Origin: Alphaproteobacteria bacterium
GTDB taxonomy: Bacteria > Pseudomonadota > Alphaproteobacteria > Micropepsales > Micropepsaceae
Length of the DNA stretch: 64,000 bases
NCBI GenBank assembly: GCA_013389115.1
Contig: JACADY010000015.1
Span: 1-64,000, forward strand
Direction of reading: 5' to 3'
Position 1 is the first letter of the stretch, and each line of letters begins with the position of its first letter. The translations under genes were made by a program, and so were the position numbers. The notes beneath the pieces were generated by a model that was not told the DNA's origin, did no database searches, and saw nothing but the letters and a program-made list of their open reading frames with translations. Below are positions 46,065-55,616 of this stretch, in pieces.

Positions 46065-47371
46065 GCGCGGCCTTCCGCCAGATATTGCCGCGCCAGCACC
46101 TTGCCCTCTTCCACCGCGGGCTGATCGAAGGGATCAACACCGAGGAGCCGGCAAGCGATGATCGTCTCCAGCATGAAGTGCATGAAGAGCGCGCCCAGAT
46201 GGCGGGCATCGATCGCATCGATGCGCATCCGCCGCACCGGCCGGCCGCGCTTTTGAAGGGTGTCGGCGGTCGCGAGCGCCTGCGCGGCGACGAGGTCGCC
46301 TGGCGTCTTGCCCGCAAGATAGGCGGCGCCCAGCTTCTGCGCCCAATCGGGATGGGCCGCGGGGCCGATCCCCTTTTGCGGCGCGGAGAGCACCGTCACG
46401 TGCTTGTCGTTGGGGCCTTCGAGATAAAGCTGAAGCTGGCTGTGCTGATCGACGGGACCGATGGCGGGAATGGGCGTTGAGCCCTTGCCATCCTTGCCGA
46501 TGCTCTCGCCCCAGAGCTGGCGCCACCACAGCGCGAAACGCTCCAGGCGGTCGGCATAGGGCCAGAGCACGATCTGGCGCAAATCCTTCGTCTCCATCAT
46601 CGCGGCAAAAAGGGCGGCGGCATCGGCCGGGGGGCAGTGGGTGGGATCGCCGGCTTTAAGCGTGTCCAGAACCTCAACCGCGCCGGCGCGAATCGCATGG
46701 GGCTCGAGCCCCATCAGCATGGCGGGCAAGAGACCGACAAGCGAGAGCACCGAATAGCGCCCGCCAATCCCGAGCGGATGATCGGCCGTCAGGCAGCCGG
46801 TCTCGCGCGCGAACTTGCGCAAGGCATTGTCCTTAGGCTCGCTCAAAATCGCGAAATGCCGCGCGAGGTATTTGGCGCCACCCTTGTCTTCGATCGCCTT
46901 CACGGCGGCCAGCAATTGCAGCAGCGTCTCGCCCGTCGTGCCCGATTTGGAGACGACGAGAAAGCGCGTCGTGCGCAGATCCATTTCGCCAAGGGCACGG
47001 CCATAGGTCGTGCCGTCGAGATTGTCGAAGAAGTGAAAGCGCGGCGCACCCGTAGCCGGGATATAGCCGGGTGTGAGGCGGCCTGTCACCTGCGCGATCG
47101 CCTGGGCGCCGAGGCTGGAGCCGCCGACGCCGAGGACGACAAGGTCGGTCGTATCCTCAAGCAGCGCAGCGGCGACGGGCCTTGCCGCCTCGATATCGGC
47201 GGTTTCGCGCACGATCGTGAGCAGTTCGAGGCCGCCGCCCTTGCGCTCATCTTCGAGCCTTTCCATCTCGGCCCTGGCGCGGGTGCGCCATGCCTCGAGC
47301 GTCGCCTCGCTGAGGCCGGCGGCGCCAGCGCTCTTGCTCAATGAGGGCAGGAGATCCTGGTGCAGACCCAT
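46061..47371 (-). CDS. pgi: Glucose-6-phosphate isomerase
   Basis: Pgi interconverts glucose-6-phosphate and fructose-6-phosphate. I start at ATG 47371 ([16 protein letters not shown]), giving 436 residues, and not at the track start 13 codons earlier. Sugar-isomerase segments are [65 protein letters not shown] and the catalytic [21 protein letters not shown]. The length is short relative to E. coli Pgi but matches the compact bacterial form. It ends in a 4-bp overlap with mutL, an odd functional pairing that is common in alphaproteobacteria. Confidence 0.93.
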   Translation of the reverse strand: MGLHQDLLPSLSKSAGAAGLSEATLEAWRTRARAEMERLEDERKGGGLELLTIVRETADIEAARPVAAALLEDTTDLVVLGVGGSSLGAQAIAQVTGRLTPGYIPATGAPRFHFFDNLDGTTYGRALGEMDLRTTRFLVVSKSGTTGETLLQLLAAVKAIEDKGGAKYLARHFAILSEPKDNALRKFARETGCLTADHPLGIGGRYSVLSLVGLLPAMLMGLEPHAIRAGAVEVLDTLKAGDPTHCPPADAAALFAAMMETKDLRQIVLWPYADRLERFALWWRQLWGESIGKDGKGSTPIPAIGPVDQHSQLQLYLEGPNDKHVTVLSAPQKGIGPAAHPDWAQKLGAAYLAGKTPGDLVAAQALATADTLQKRGRPVRRMRIDAIDARHLGALFMHFMLETIIACRLLGVDPFDQPAVEEGKVLARQYLAEGRA

Positions 47372-47463
47372 GCGCTTCTCCTTTGGCTGGCGCGATTCGT
47401 CGGAAATCAATCTTAGGGCGGCGTCAGCGTACAGAAAGCAAGATCAGCGCGCCCTCACCGCCT

Positions 47464-48777
47464 TCAGTTCGCAACGAGGCCCTGCGGCTTACCCACGACC
47501 ACATAAGCGAGCCTGTCGGCATGCAGCAGCCGTTCTGCGACGCGCACCACGTCCTCGCGCGTCACCGCCTCGATCTCGGCATTGCGCCTGTCGATGTAGT
47601 CGATGCCGAGGTCGTAGAGCTGGCACGCCAGCAGGAAGTTCGCGATCTTGGCGTTCGAATCGAGACGCAGCGCGAATGAGCCGGTCAGATAGGTCTTGGC
47701 ATTCGCCAGTTCCTCATCCGTCGGGCCATCCTTACGCAGGCGCTCGATCTCGCTCTTGATGAGCGCAAGCGCCTCGGCCACCTTCGCGTTGTCGGTGCCA
47801 ACCGAGCCCATGAAAAGGCCCACATGGCGCAACGGCGAGACATCTGTCGAGACGCCATAGGCAAGGCCGCGCTTCTCGCGCACTTCATCCATCAGCCGCG
47901 AGGAGAAGCCGCCGCCGCCCAGGATGTAGTTCATCACCACCGCGGCCATATAGTCGGGATCCTTACGGGCAAGCCCCTCGCCGCCGAAAATGACCCGGCT
48001 TTGGGGGTTGTCGATTTCGATGATCTGCGTCTTGCCAAGATCGCTGAAGGCTGGCGCCGCAACCGTTTCTGCGGGGCCGGTCGCCGGCAATTTTCCGAAC
48101 AGCGTATCGAGAAGGGGGGCGAGCTCTTCGGCCGTGATGTCGCCGACAACGGCGATCTTCAGGCGGTCGCGCGTCATCCGCGCGCCAAGGAAGGACTTGG
48201 CCTCAGCGGGCTTGAGGCTCGCGATCGATTGGGGCGAGCCATTCTCGGAGCGGCCATAGGGATGGCCGGGGAAAACGCGGCTGTACCAGGCGCGCGCGGC
48301 CAGCGTGTCGGGGTCCTCGCTCTCCTGCTTCAGCACGGCCTGCATCTGCGCGCGCAGGCGCTCGAACGGCGCCTTGTCGAAACGGGGCGCATTGAGCGCA
48401 AGCCCCAACAGCTCAAAGGCGCGGGCGCGGTGCTCGGCCAGCATCGCGACCGAGACATAGATGGTGTCAAGATCCGCGCTGGCGCCGAAGCGGATCGCCT
48501 TTGCCTCAAGCTCGCGCTTGAAGGCGCCGGCATCGTAGGGCCCTGCGCCCTCATTCAACATCGCGGCCGACACCGTCGCCAGCTCTTCCCTGCCCGCAGG
48601 GTCGAGGCGCGCGCCGCCTTCAAAGGCGATGTTCATGGAGACGAGCGGGATCGCATCCTCGCGCACGAGCCAGGCCTCGATGCCGCCGGGGCTCGTCACG
48701 CGCTCAACCTGCGTCGCGAAGGCGGAAGCGGCGCCCAGCACCAACAGAACCAGCGACAGCATGAGACGCGTCATCAT
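47464..48777 (-). CDS. M16 family peptidase-like protein lacking the zinc motif
   Basis: Second gene of a tandem M16 pair. I start at ATG 48777 (MMTRLMLSLVLLVLGAASAFA), which gives a signal peptide and 437 residues; an ATG at 48807 in a 4-bp overlap with the upstream gene is an alternative. The HxxEH motif is absent; the matching place reads GREELATVSAAMLNEGAG. The R/Y site is kept in GGGFSSRLMDEVREKRGLAYGV. Such inactive subunits pair with an active M16 partner, forming a periplasmic heterodimeric peptidase. The neighbour gene at 48804 is that partner. Confidence 0.9.
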   Translation of the reverse strand: MMTRLMLSLVLLVLGAASAFATQVERVTSPGGIEAWLVREDAIPLVSMNIAFEGGARLDPAGREELATVSAAMLNEGAGPYDAGAFKRELEAKAIRFGASADLDTIYVSVAMLAEHRARAFELLGLALNAPRFDKAPFERLRAQMQAVLKQESEDPDTLAARAWYSRVFPGHPYGRSENGSPQSIASLKPAEAKSFLGARMTRDRLKIAVVGDITAEELAPLLDTLFGKLPATGPAETVAAPAFSDLGKTQIIEIDNPQSRVIFGGEGLARKDPDYMAAVVMNYILGGGGFSSRLMDEVREKRGLAYGVSTDVSPLRHVGLFMGSVGTDNAKVAEALALIKSEIERLRKDGPTDEELANAKTYLTGSFALRLDSNAKIANFLLACQLYDLGIDYIDRRNAEIEAVTREDVVRVAERLLHADRLAYVVVGKPQGLVAN

Positions 48778-48803
48778 TCTCAATTCCCCCATCGCCCGCG
48801 CCC

Positions 48804-50153
48804 TCATTGCGCCGCCGGCGTCAGATAGCCGGTCACGGAGCGCTCGGCCTTCACATAGGCGGCGAGCGCGGCCTTCACCTCTTCGACCGTCGCCCCTTCG
48901 ATGCGATCGGGCCAAGCCTCGACGTCCTCGATCGACTGGCCGGTCGTCAACGCAGTGCCGTAGATGCGCGCCATGTTGAACTGGCTGTCACGGCCGAAAA
49001 TGGCCGCGGCGCGAAGCACGGTCTTGCTGCGCGCCATTTCCTCGGCCGTGGGGCCCTTGGCGATGAAATCCGCGATGACCTTGTCCATCGCTGCTTCGAG
49101 CTTCTCGAGCGGGACACCCTCTCGCGGCGTCGCGCTCAGCCAGATCGCGGTCTCGTCATAGGCATCGCCGTCATAGTAGATGCTGACCGCGGTCGCGAGC
49201 TTCTGCCTCTCGACCAACGCCTCATAGAGGCGGCTCGTCTCGCCGCCGCCCAAGATGTCACAGGCCAGTTCGAGCGCGTGCGCCTCACTTCCCTTTGCCG
49301 TTGCATAGGAGGGCACAAGGTAGAGCCGCGTCATCTGGGGCTGTTGAACCCGCGCGTCGGACATGGCGAGGCGGCGCGCGGCAAGCTGGGGCGGTTCCTT
49401 CGGGCGCACCCGGAGACTCACGCCCGAAGGCTTCAGATCGGCGAAATGCTTCTCGACCATCGGGCGGATTTCGTCGGCCGTGACATCGCCTGCAAGAACG
49501 AGAATGGCGTTGTCGGGCGCGTAGTGCACGCCATAAAAGGCAATCGCATCCTCGCGCGTGAGCCCCTCCATCTCATGACGCCAGCCGATAATCGGGATGC
49601 CATAGGGATGGGCGAGATAGAGCGCGGCCAGCAACTGCTCGGTCATCTGGCGCTGCGGATCGTTGTCGATGCTCTGGTTGCGCTCCTCAAGGATGACGTC
49701 GCGCTCGGGCAGAACGATCTCGTCCGTCAGGCGCAGGTCGCGCATGCGGTCGGCCTCCATGCCCATCACCTCGTCAAGGCGGTCCTTGGCGATGCGCTCG
49801 TAATAGGCGGTGTAGTCATTGGAGGTGAAGGCGTTGTCCTGGCCGCCAAGGCGCGCCACGCGCTTCGAGAACTCGCCGGGGGGAATATCATCCGTGCCCT
49901 TGAACATCAGATGCTCGAGGAAATGCGCGATGCCGGACTTGCCCTTGGTCTCATCGGCGGAGCCGACGCGGTACCAGACCATCTGGGTGACGACAGGCAC
50001 GCGGTGATCGGGCAGCACGATCACCGTCATGCCATTCTCGAGCTTGAAGGTCTCGGCCTTAAAACCCTTTTCGGCAACGGCCGCGACCGGCACCACGCCA
50101 ACAAGCGCGACCAAGGCTGCCAGGGCCGCGATGGCCCATCCCATTTTCAACAT
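48804..50153 (-). CDS. M16 family zinc peptidase (active subunit)
   Basis: A 449-residue insulinase-family protein with a signal peptide (WAIAALAALVALVGVVPVAAVA). The inverted zinc motif HFLEHLMFKGTDD (HxxEH) is complete, with the third ligand expected in the MEADRMRDLRLTDEIVLPERDVILEE helix. SDYTAYYERIAKD-type and NAILVLAGDVTADEIRPMVEKHF segments also fit. It is the active partner of the next gene, whose zinc site is lost. In alphaproteobacteria this pair follows ileS-lspA-bamF, as here. The substrate is unknown; degradation of signal peptides or periplasmic peptides is possible. Confidence 0.93.
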   Translation of the reverse strand: MLKMGWAIAALAALVALVGVVPVAAVAEKGFKAETFKLENGMTVIVLPDHRVPVVTQMVWYRVGSADETKGKSGIAHFLEHLMFKGTDDIPPGEFSKRVARLGGQDNAFTSNDYTAYYERIAKDRLDEVMGMEADRMRDLRLTDEIVLPERDVILEERNQSIDNDPQRQMTEQLLAALYLAHPYGIPIIGWRHEMEGLTREDAIAFYGVHYAPDNAILVLAGDVTADEIRPMVEKHFADLKPSGVSLRVRPKEPPQLAARRLAMSDARVQQPQMTRLYLVPSYATAKGSEAHALELACDILGGGETSRLYEALVERQKLATAVSIYYDGDAYDETAIWLSATPREGVPLEKLEAAMDKVIADFIAKGPTAEEMARSKTVLRAAAIFGRDSQFNMARIYGTALTTGQSIEDVEAWPDRIEGATVEEVKAALAAYVKAERSVTGYLTPAAQ

Positions 50154-50178
50154 TCAGTTTTCCCCGACCCGTTCGCTC

Positions 50179-50781
50179 TCAAAACAGCCAGTCCAGCCAG
50201 CCGTCCTCGGATTTCTTCTGCTCGGGCGCAGGTGCAGGCTCGGCACTGGAGGTTTGGGTCTCAACGGGCGTGGTCGGCGCAGGTGCGGGCGCCGTGCCCT
50301 CCGGTGCCGCAGGGGCACCCTTGTTCTCGATGAGGCGTTGGCGTTCCGCGACGGGATCGATCGTTTGCTCGGCCGGGTTCTTGGTCGTGCCAAGGCCCAG
50401 AATCGCGTTCGCAAAGCTTTGATTCTTCTCGGCGAGCTCCCGGTTGTCGCCATCCACCTTGGCGCGGATGTCTTCCTCAGGCGTCCCGGCGCGGGAGAGC
50501 AGCGCGGACTGGCCGCCCGTTTCGCCGGCGGGAGTGCCGCCCGGCAACAGCGCGTTGCGGGCGCGGTCGGTCGGCGAGGGCTCACGCGTCGCGGGGGCGC
50601 CTGGCTGGGGCGGGCGCAAGGTGTAATCGGGCGGCATCACCAGCGGCGCCTTGGTGACGACCGCGAATTCATCGGGCGGGTTCTTGCCCATGCCTAGCTC
50701 TTCGCGCAGCCCGCCGCATCCGGCAAGGCCCGACGCCACAGCCGCGGCGACGGCCCACTTCACCAGCACCTTGTTGCTCAT
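50179..50781 (-). CDS. bamF: DUF3035 lipoprotein, BamF-like BAM subunit
   Basis: A 200-residue lipoprotein. I start at ATG 50781 (MSNKVLVKWAVAAAVASG); the lipobox is LAGC. The conserved core FAVVTKAPLVMPPDYTLRPPQPG is the DUF3035 signature, which corresponds to BamF of the Caulobacter beta-barrel assembly machine. The C-terminus is Pro/Ala-rich and ends EDGWLDWLF. Placement between lspA and the M16 genes fits. It is named from family knowledge, not from tests on this protein. Confidence 0.85.
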   Translation of the reverse strand: MSNKVLVKWAVAAAVASGLAGCGGLREELGMGKNPPDEFAVVTKAPLVMPPDYTLRPPQPGAPATREPSPTDRARNALLPGGTPAGETGGQSALLSRAGTPEEDIRAKVDGDNRELAEKNQSFANAILGLGTTKNPAEQTIDPVAERQRLIENKGAPAAPEGTAPAPAPTTPVETQTSSAEPAPAPEQKKSEDGWLDWLF

Positions 50782-50827
50782 CCTTCGTTTCCTCACTCGC
50801 AATGCGCGTTACCAGGTTTCTTGCGCG

Positions 50828-51376
50828 TTACTCGGTTTCGCCGTGCCGCGTGAGCGGCTTCTTGCCTGCGCCCTCATCGCCCCTCAGCACCAGCGCATCC
50901 AGCAGCAACAGTCCCACACCCATCACAATTGCCGCATCGGCGATGTTGAATGTGTACCAATGGTAGCCGAAAAGGTGGAAATCCAGAAAGTCGGTGACCG
51001 CGCCATAATAAACCCGGTCGATCACGTTGCCCACCGCGCCGCCAATGACAAGACCCAAGGCAATCGTCACCAATCTGTCTTGCGTCCGGCTCATCCAGAA
51101 CGTGAGGGCGGAGGCCACAATTGTCGCAAAACCGATCAGAAAGATCCGATCCAGCAGGGTCTCTGCCTGAAACAGGCCAAAGCTGATCCCCTCGTTCCAT
51201 ACCATGCTCAGGCTGAAAAACGGCGTCAATTCGATCGGCGGACAGCGTATGCAGACATCAATAAACCCGCGACAGGGCGCGCAGTGAATGAAATCCAGTC
51301 CATAAAGGACGGCCGCCTTGCTCGCCTGATCAAGGACGAGGGTCAGCAGAGCGACAAGTAGCCCCAAGCGCAGCAT
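50828..51376 (-). CDS. lspA: Lipoprotein signal peptidase
   Basis: LspA cleaves signal peptides from diacylated prolipoproteins. The 182-residue membrane aspartyl protease has four hydrophobic segments. Catalytic Asp residues lie in GGAVGNVIDRVYYGAVTDF and FNIADAAIVMGVGLLLL. A short extra stretch with CAPCRGFIDVCIRCP sits in the first periplasmic loop and carries four Cys, which is unusual; it may form disulfides or bind metal. It follows ileS after 2 bp and precedes the BamF-like lipoprotein, one of its expected substrates. Confidence 0.93.
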   Translation of the reverse strand: MLRLGLLVALLTLVLDQASKAAVLYGLDFIHCAPCRGFIDVCIRCPPIELTPFFSLSMVWNEGISFGLFQAETLLDRIFLIGFATIVASALTFWMSRTQDRLVTIALGLVIGGAVGNVIDRVYYGAVTDFLDFHLFGYHWYTFNIADAAIVMGVGLLLLDALVLRGDEGAGKKPLTRHGETE

Positions 51377-51378
51377 GT

Positions 51379-54255
51379 TCAGGTTCCCTCGGCTTCAACC
51401 ACGGCCTCGCAACGCAGGCAAAGGCCCTTGTGCCTTGCGCTCGTCCCCACTTCGGGCAGCACCATCCAGCAACGCTCGCATTTGTGGCCCGAAGCCTTCT
51501 CGAACACAACCGCGGCACCTTTCACATCATCGAGGGTAAAGGCGTCCGCCGGCGGCGCACCCACCACGATCTGCGCCGCAGAGGTGATGGCAAGCTCGGC
51601 AAGGGGCGCGGCCGCGAAAAGCGCGGCATCCGCCGCATCGGCAAGGTAAAGATGGGGCGCGGCCTCCAGGCTCGAGCCGATCACCTTGTCGCGGCGGGCG
51701 ATCTCCAGCGCACCCGTCACCACCCGGCGCAGGTCGCGCAGGAGCGCCCAGCGCTCGCCCAGCGCCGCATCGCGCCATTCCTGCGGGAGCTGCGGAAAGG
51801 TGCGCAAGTGGATGCTGTCATTGGCGTCCGGGAAGCGGGTCGTCCAGGCCTCCTCGGCGGTGAAGCACATGACGGGCGCAAGCCAGGCCGTGAGACAGGC
51901 GAAGATCTCGTCCAGCACGGTGCGCACGGCACGCCTGCGCACACTCGTCCTTGCATCGCAGTAAAGTGCGTCCTTGCGGATGTCGTAGTAGAAGGCCGAG
52001 AGATCGTTGGTGCAGAAATTGAACAGCGCCTGGAAGACGCCGTTGAAATCGTACCTCGCATAGCCCTCCTTCACGAGCGCATCCATTTCGGACAGGCGAT
52101 GGCGCATGTAGCGATCAAGCGCGGGCATCTCTGTGTGCGCGAGGCGCTCGTCCGGCGCGAAGCCGCGCAGGTTTGCCATCGTGAAGCGCAGCGTGTTCCT
52201 GAGCTTGCGGTAGGATTCCACCGCCGCCTGGATGATCTTCTCGCCAAAACGGATGTCGCTCTGCGCGTCGGAGGAGGCAAGCCACAGGCGAAAGATCTCC
52301 GCGCCGTTGCGGGATGCGACGTCCATGGGCGAAAGCACGTTGCCCTTCGACTTCGACATCTTCTCGACGCCCTTCTCATCGAGGATGAAGCCGTGGGTAT
52401 AGATCTGCTTGAAGGGCGCGCGGCCGCGCGTGCCGCAGCTTTCCAGCAGCGAGGACTGAAACCAGCCGCGATGCTGGTCCGAACCCTCAAGATAGAGATC
52501 GGCGGGCCAGCGGCCCTCACCATCCGTTTCAAGCACGATGCTGTGGGTCGAACCCGATTCAAACCACACATCGATGATGTCGTTCACCCGCTCATACTCG
52601 GCGGCGTCATAGGCATCGCCGAGGAAGTTTTGCGCGGGCTCAGTAAACCAGACATCGGTGCTGCCCTTTTCCACTGCACCCGCGATGCGCGCATTCACCG
52701 CCTCGTCACGCAGGATCTCGCCATCCTTCTTGCGCACGAAGACCGTGATCGGAACCCCCCAGACGCGCTGGCGGGAGATGACCCAATCGGGACGCTGCTC
52801 GACCATCGCGCGCAGGCGATTACGGCCAGCGGCGGGGAAGAACTCGGTCGCGTCGATGGCGGCGAGCGCGCGGTCGCGCAAGGTCTTGTTACCGAGCGAA
52901 GGGATGGGCTTGTCCATCGCGATGAACCATTGCGGCGTCGCGCGGAAGATGATGGGCGCCTTCGAACGCCAGGAATGGGGATAGTCGTGGCGCAGCCTGC
53001 CCTTGGCGAGGAGCGCACCCGTCTCGATCAGCTTGGCGATGACGGCGCCGTTGGCATCGCCGTCCTTGCCGTCCGGAGTGAGCACGCGCTTGCCGGCAAA
53101 AAGTGGAACGTTTGGGAAATAGGCGCCAGCCTCGTCGACTGTGAAGGGCACCTCGATCCCGTATTTGCGGCCAAGCTCGAAATCCTCTTCGCCGTGGCCG
53201 GGCGCCGTATGGACAAGGCCCGTGCCCGCCTCCGCCGTGACGTGATCGCCGGGCAGGAGGGGAACATCGAAGTCATAGCCCTCGCCCCTGAACGGGTGCG
53301 CGAAGTGAAGGCCGGAAGGGTCGACATCGCCGATGCGCGTGCCTTCCACCTTTGCGGCCGCGAGGACCTGGGCGCTCAGGCTGTCGGCGATGATGAGGCG
53401 TTCACCCACTTTCGCAAATGCGCCTTCTTCGGCGACCTCGGTGATCTCATAGAGGCCATAGGCGATCGCGGGCGAATAGGCGATCGCGCGGTTGCCGGGG
53501 ATCGTCCAGGGGGTGGTCGTCCAGATGACAGCCTTGGCGCCGAGGAGCTTCTCCTGCCCCTTCGCGACCTTGAACATCACGAAGATCGTCGGGGAGAGCT
53601 TTTCGTGGTACTCGATCTCGGCTTCGGCGAGCGCGGTCTTTTCGACAACCGACCACATCACGGGCTTTGAGCCGCGATAGAGCGCGCCGTTCATGACGAA
53701 CTTCTGAATCTCGCGCACGATCTGCGCCTCGGATTTCAGCGCCATCGTCGTATAGGGCGCATCCCAATCGGCATTGACGCCCATGCGCTTGAACTCGGTG
53801 CGCTGCACATCCAGCCAGTGCTCGGCAAACTCACGGCATTCGCGGCGGAACTCGATCAGAGGGACCTCGTTCTTGTCCTTGCCGGCGGCGCGGTACTTCT
53901 CCTCGATCTTCCATTCGATGGGAAGGCCGTGGCAGTCCCAACCCGGCACGAACTCTGCGTTCCGGCCCAGCATGTATTGCGAGCGCACGACAAAATCCTT
54001 CAGGACCTTGTTGAGCGCGGTGCCGATGTGAATGTGGCCATTGGCGAAGGGCGGGCCGTCATGAAAGACGAAGCGCGGGCGGTCCTTGGCCTGCTCGCGC
54101 TGGCGTTCATAAAGGCGGATGGCGTCCCAGCGGGCGAGCCATTTGGGCTCAGCCTCCGGCAACCCCGCCTTCATGGGGAAGTCGGTCTCGGGCAAAAACA
54201 GCGTCGACTTGTAATCGTGCTGCGGCGTCGTGGTCTTAGACATCGGTTCTGTCAT
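51379..54255 (-). CDS. ileS: Isoleucine-tRNA ligase
   Basis: Class I aminoacyl-tRNA synthetase that charges tRNA-Ile. I start at ATG 54255 (MTEPMSKTTTPQHDYK), giving 958 residues; ATG 54243 is possible. HIGH motif: GPPFANGHIHIGTALNKVLKD. KMSKS motif: EKMSKSKGNVLSPMD. The editing domain (about 200-420) has the TTPWTIPGN and HTAPGHGEEDF segments. The C-terminus keeps a zinc finger (CERCWMVLPEV and CLRCEAVVEAEG), so it is of the zinc-containing bacterial type. lspA follows after 2 bp. Confidence 0.97.
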   Translation of the reverse strand: MTEPMSKTTTPQHDYKSTLFLPETDFPMKAGLPEAEPKWLARWDAIRLYERQREQAKDRPRFVFHDGPPFANGHIHIGTALNKVLKDFVVRSQYMLGRNAEFVPGWDCHGLPIEWKIEEKYRAAGKDKNEVPLIEFRRECREFAEHWLDVQRTEFKRMGVNADWDAPYTTMALKSEAQIVREIQKFVMNGALYRGSKPVMWSVVEKTALAEAEIEYHEKLSPTIFVMFKVAKGQEKLLGAKAVIWTTTPWTIPGNRAIAYSPAIAYGLYEITEVAEEGAFAKVGERLIIADSLSAQVLAAAKVEGTRIGDVDPSGLHFAHPFRGEGYDFDVPLLPGDHVTAEAGTGLVHTAPGHGEEDFELGRKYGIEVPFTVDEAGAYFPNVPLFAGKRVLTPDGKDGDANGAVIAKLIETGALLAKGRLRHDYPHSWRSKAPIIFRATPQWFIAMDKPIPSLGNKTLRDRALAAIDATEFFPAAGRNRLRAMVEQRPDWVISRQRVWGVPITVFVRKKDGEILRDEAVNARIAGAVEKGSTDVWFTEPAQNFLGDAYDAAEYERVNDIIDVWFESGSTHSIVLETDGEGRWPADLYLEGSDQHRGWFQSSLLESCGTRGRAPFKQIYTHGFILDEKGVEKMSKSKGNVLSPMDVASRNGAEIFRLWLASSDAQSDIRFGEKIIQAAVESYRKLRNTLRFTMANLRGFAPDERLAHTEMPALDRYMRHRLSEMDALVKEGYARYDFNGVFQALFNFCTNDLSAFYYDIRKDALYCDARTSVRRRAVRTVLDEIFACLTAWLAPVMCFTAEEAWTTRFPDANDSIHLRTFPQLPQEWRDAALGERWALLRDLRRVVTGALEIARRDKVIGSSLEAAPHLYLADAADAALFAAAPLAELAITSAAQIVVGAPPADAFTLDDVKGAAVVFEKASGHKCERCWMVLPEVGTSARHKGLCLRCEAVVEAEGT

Positions 54256-54649
54256 CTCAGAAATATAGGGTCGCGAAAGGGGTGGGGGATAACCCGGCCT
54301 GCAGGGGAGCGCTTTCAAGCGCACTCACGGCCTTGAGGCCGGGCCTGTAATTCGCGCGATTGCTATCGTGAGATGCCTAGCGAGCCGCATGGCGCCATCC
54401 CCCTCGGGACCCAAGACGCTGGTGGATAAGTGGCGCGTTTCTAGCCCATCGGGGAGATCAAGGGAATCCCTTTGTTGGGGGGCCTTCGGGCTTCGCCTCA
54501 CCCTTCGAGGGCCGCGAAGGGCGGCCACCTCTGGGTGAGGACTTCCTTTAGCAAACCTGCAAAGACACCTCATCCTGAGGTGCGAGACGAAGCCGAGCCG
54601 CGAAGGATGCGGCGGTTTACAACATCTTTCCGCCGCAACCCCGGAGACC
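54256..54649. other. Long intergenic region upstream of ileS with repeat units
   Basis: A 394-bp gap between ribF and ileS (both minus). The first part near 54256-54480 has no gene. The rest holds dispersed palindromic units (54496-54612). Promoter for ileS is expected here but no strong consensus is visible. A leader or T-box is not recognised. Confidence 0.6.
54496..54612. repeat. Two dispersed palindromic repeat units
   Basis: Unit 1 (54496-54540) begins CCTCACCCTTCGAGG and ends CACCTCTGGGTGAGG, an imperfect hairpin. Unit 2 (54568-54612) begins CCTCATCCTGAGG and ends CGAAGGATGCGG. The same two-unit order occurs at 59047-59147 and 62168-62269. Confidence 0.85.
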
Positions 54650-55591
54650 TCACACGGCGCTCAGGATCTGCCTTGCATTAACGCTATCGGCCGCGATCTG
54701 GGCCTTGAGGGCCTCAAGGCCGTCGAATTTGCGCTCGCCCCTTATGTAGTCGATGAAGGCGACCGCGAGCCGCTTGCCATAGAGATCGCCCGCAAAATTG
54801 AAGAGGTGGACTTCGAGCAGGACGTCCTTTTTGTCGAAGGTCGGGCGGCGGCCGAAATTGGCAACGCCGTCATAGGACTTCTGTTCGCCCTCCTCCTCCA
54901 GCGTGACCCGCACGGCATAGACGCCCTCGGCCGGCTCCAGCGTGTTCCTGAGCGCGATGTTGGCCGTCGGGAAACCGATGGTGCGGCCGCGCTGATCGCC
55001 CTTCACCACATGGCCCTCGATCGTCCACCAATGGCCAAGGTCGGCGGCGGCGTCGCGCGGGCGGCCCTCTTTCAGCGCATTGCGGATGCGGGTCGAGGAG
55101 ATCTTCTGACCGTCTTCGGCGCCGACGAGGTCGAACACCGTCACGTTGAGACCCTGCGCGATGCCTAAGCTTCGCAGCGTCGCGGCATTGCCGCTGCGAC
55201 CCTTACCGAATTGGAACTCCGCGCCGACGACGACATGGGAGAGCCTCAAGCCCTTCACCAGCACCTCGTTCACGAAGCGCTCGGGGGTCATCGCCGCCAG
55301 CTCCTCATCGAAGCGCAGAGCGAAAAGCACATCGAGGCCGAAGCGCTCGAGCAGGCGGGCCTTGGCATCAAAACTCGTCAGGCGGAAATTAGGCGCATCG
55401 GGCCGGAAATATTCCTGCGGATGCGGCTCGAAGATGACGGCACCCGAAGGGCGGCGCGTCGCCTCGGCCTGATGCTTGGCGACGTCCAGCAACGCGCGGT
55501 GGCCGCGATGGACGCCGTCGAAATTGCCGAGCGCGGCACTCGCGCCCGTCCATTCCTCCGGCACAAGCCGCCAATCGCGCAAGACCCTCAT
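54650..55591 (-). CDS. ribF: Bifunctional riboflavin kinase/FAD synthetase
   Basis: RibF makes FMN and FAD from riboflavin. I start at ATG 55591 (MRVLRDWRLVPEEWTG), giving 313 residues; the track's extra 25 residues are unlikely. The nucleotidyltransferase half has ALGNFDGVHRGHRALLDV and DGQKISSTRIRNALKEG. The kinase half has GDQRGRTIGFPTANIAL (GxPTAN) and YDGVANFGRRPTFD. It stands alone between the MaoC gene (25 bp upstream) and the repeat-rich gap. Confidence 0.96.
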   Translation of the reverse strand: MRVLRDWRLVPEEWTGASAALGNFDGVHRGHRALLDVAKHQAEATRRPSGAVIFEPHPQEYFRPDAPNFRLTSFDAKARLLERFGLDVLFALRFDEELAAMTPERFVNEVLVKGLRLSHVVVGAEFQFGKGRSGNAATLRSLGIAQGLNVTVFDLVGAEDGQKISSTRIRNALKEGRPRDAAADLGHWWTIEGHVVKGDQRGRTIGFPTANIALRNTLEPAEGVYAVRVTLEEEGEQKSYDGVANFGRRPTFDKKDVLLEVHLFNFAGDLYGKRLAVAFIDYIRGERKFDGLEALKAQIAADSVNARQILSAV

Positions 55592-55616
55592 GCGCCTGCT
55601 GCCCCCTGCCCCGCGA

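Noticed and set aside
48807-50333. 508-codon antisense ORF over the M16 gene
   Set aside because: No conserved motifs; sense strand has HFLEH and family length.
51430-53670. 746-codon antisense ORF inside ileS
   Set aside because: It mirrors the codon pattern of ileS, has no known motif and no ribosome-binding site; a shadow ORF.
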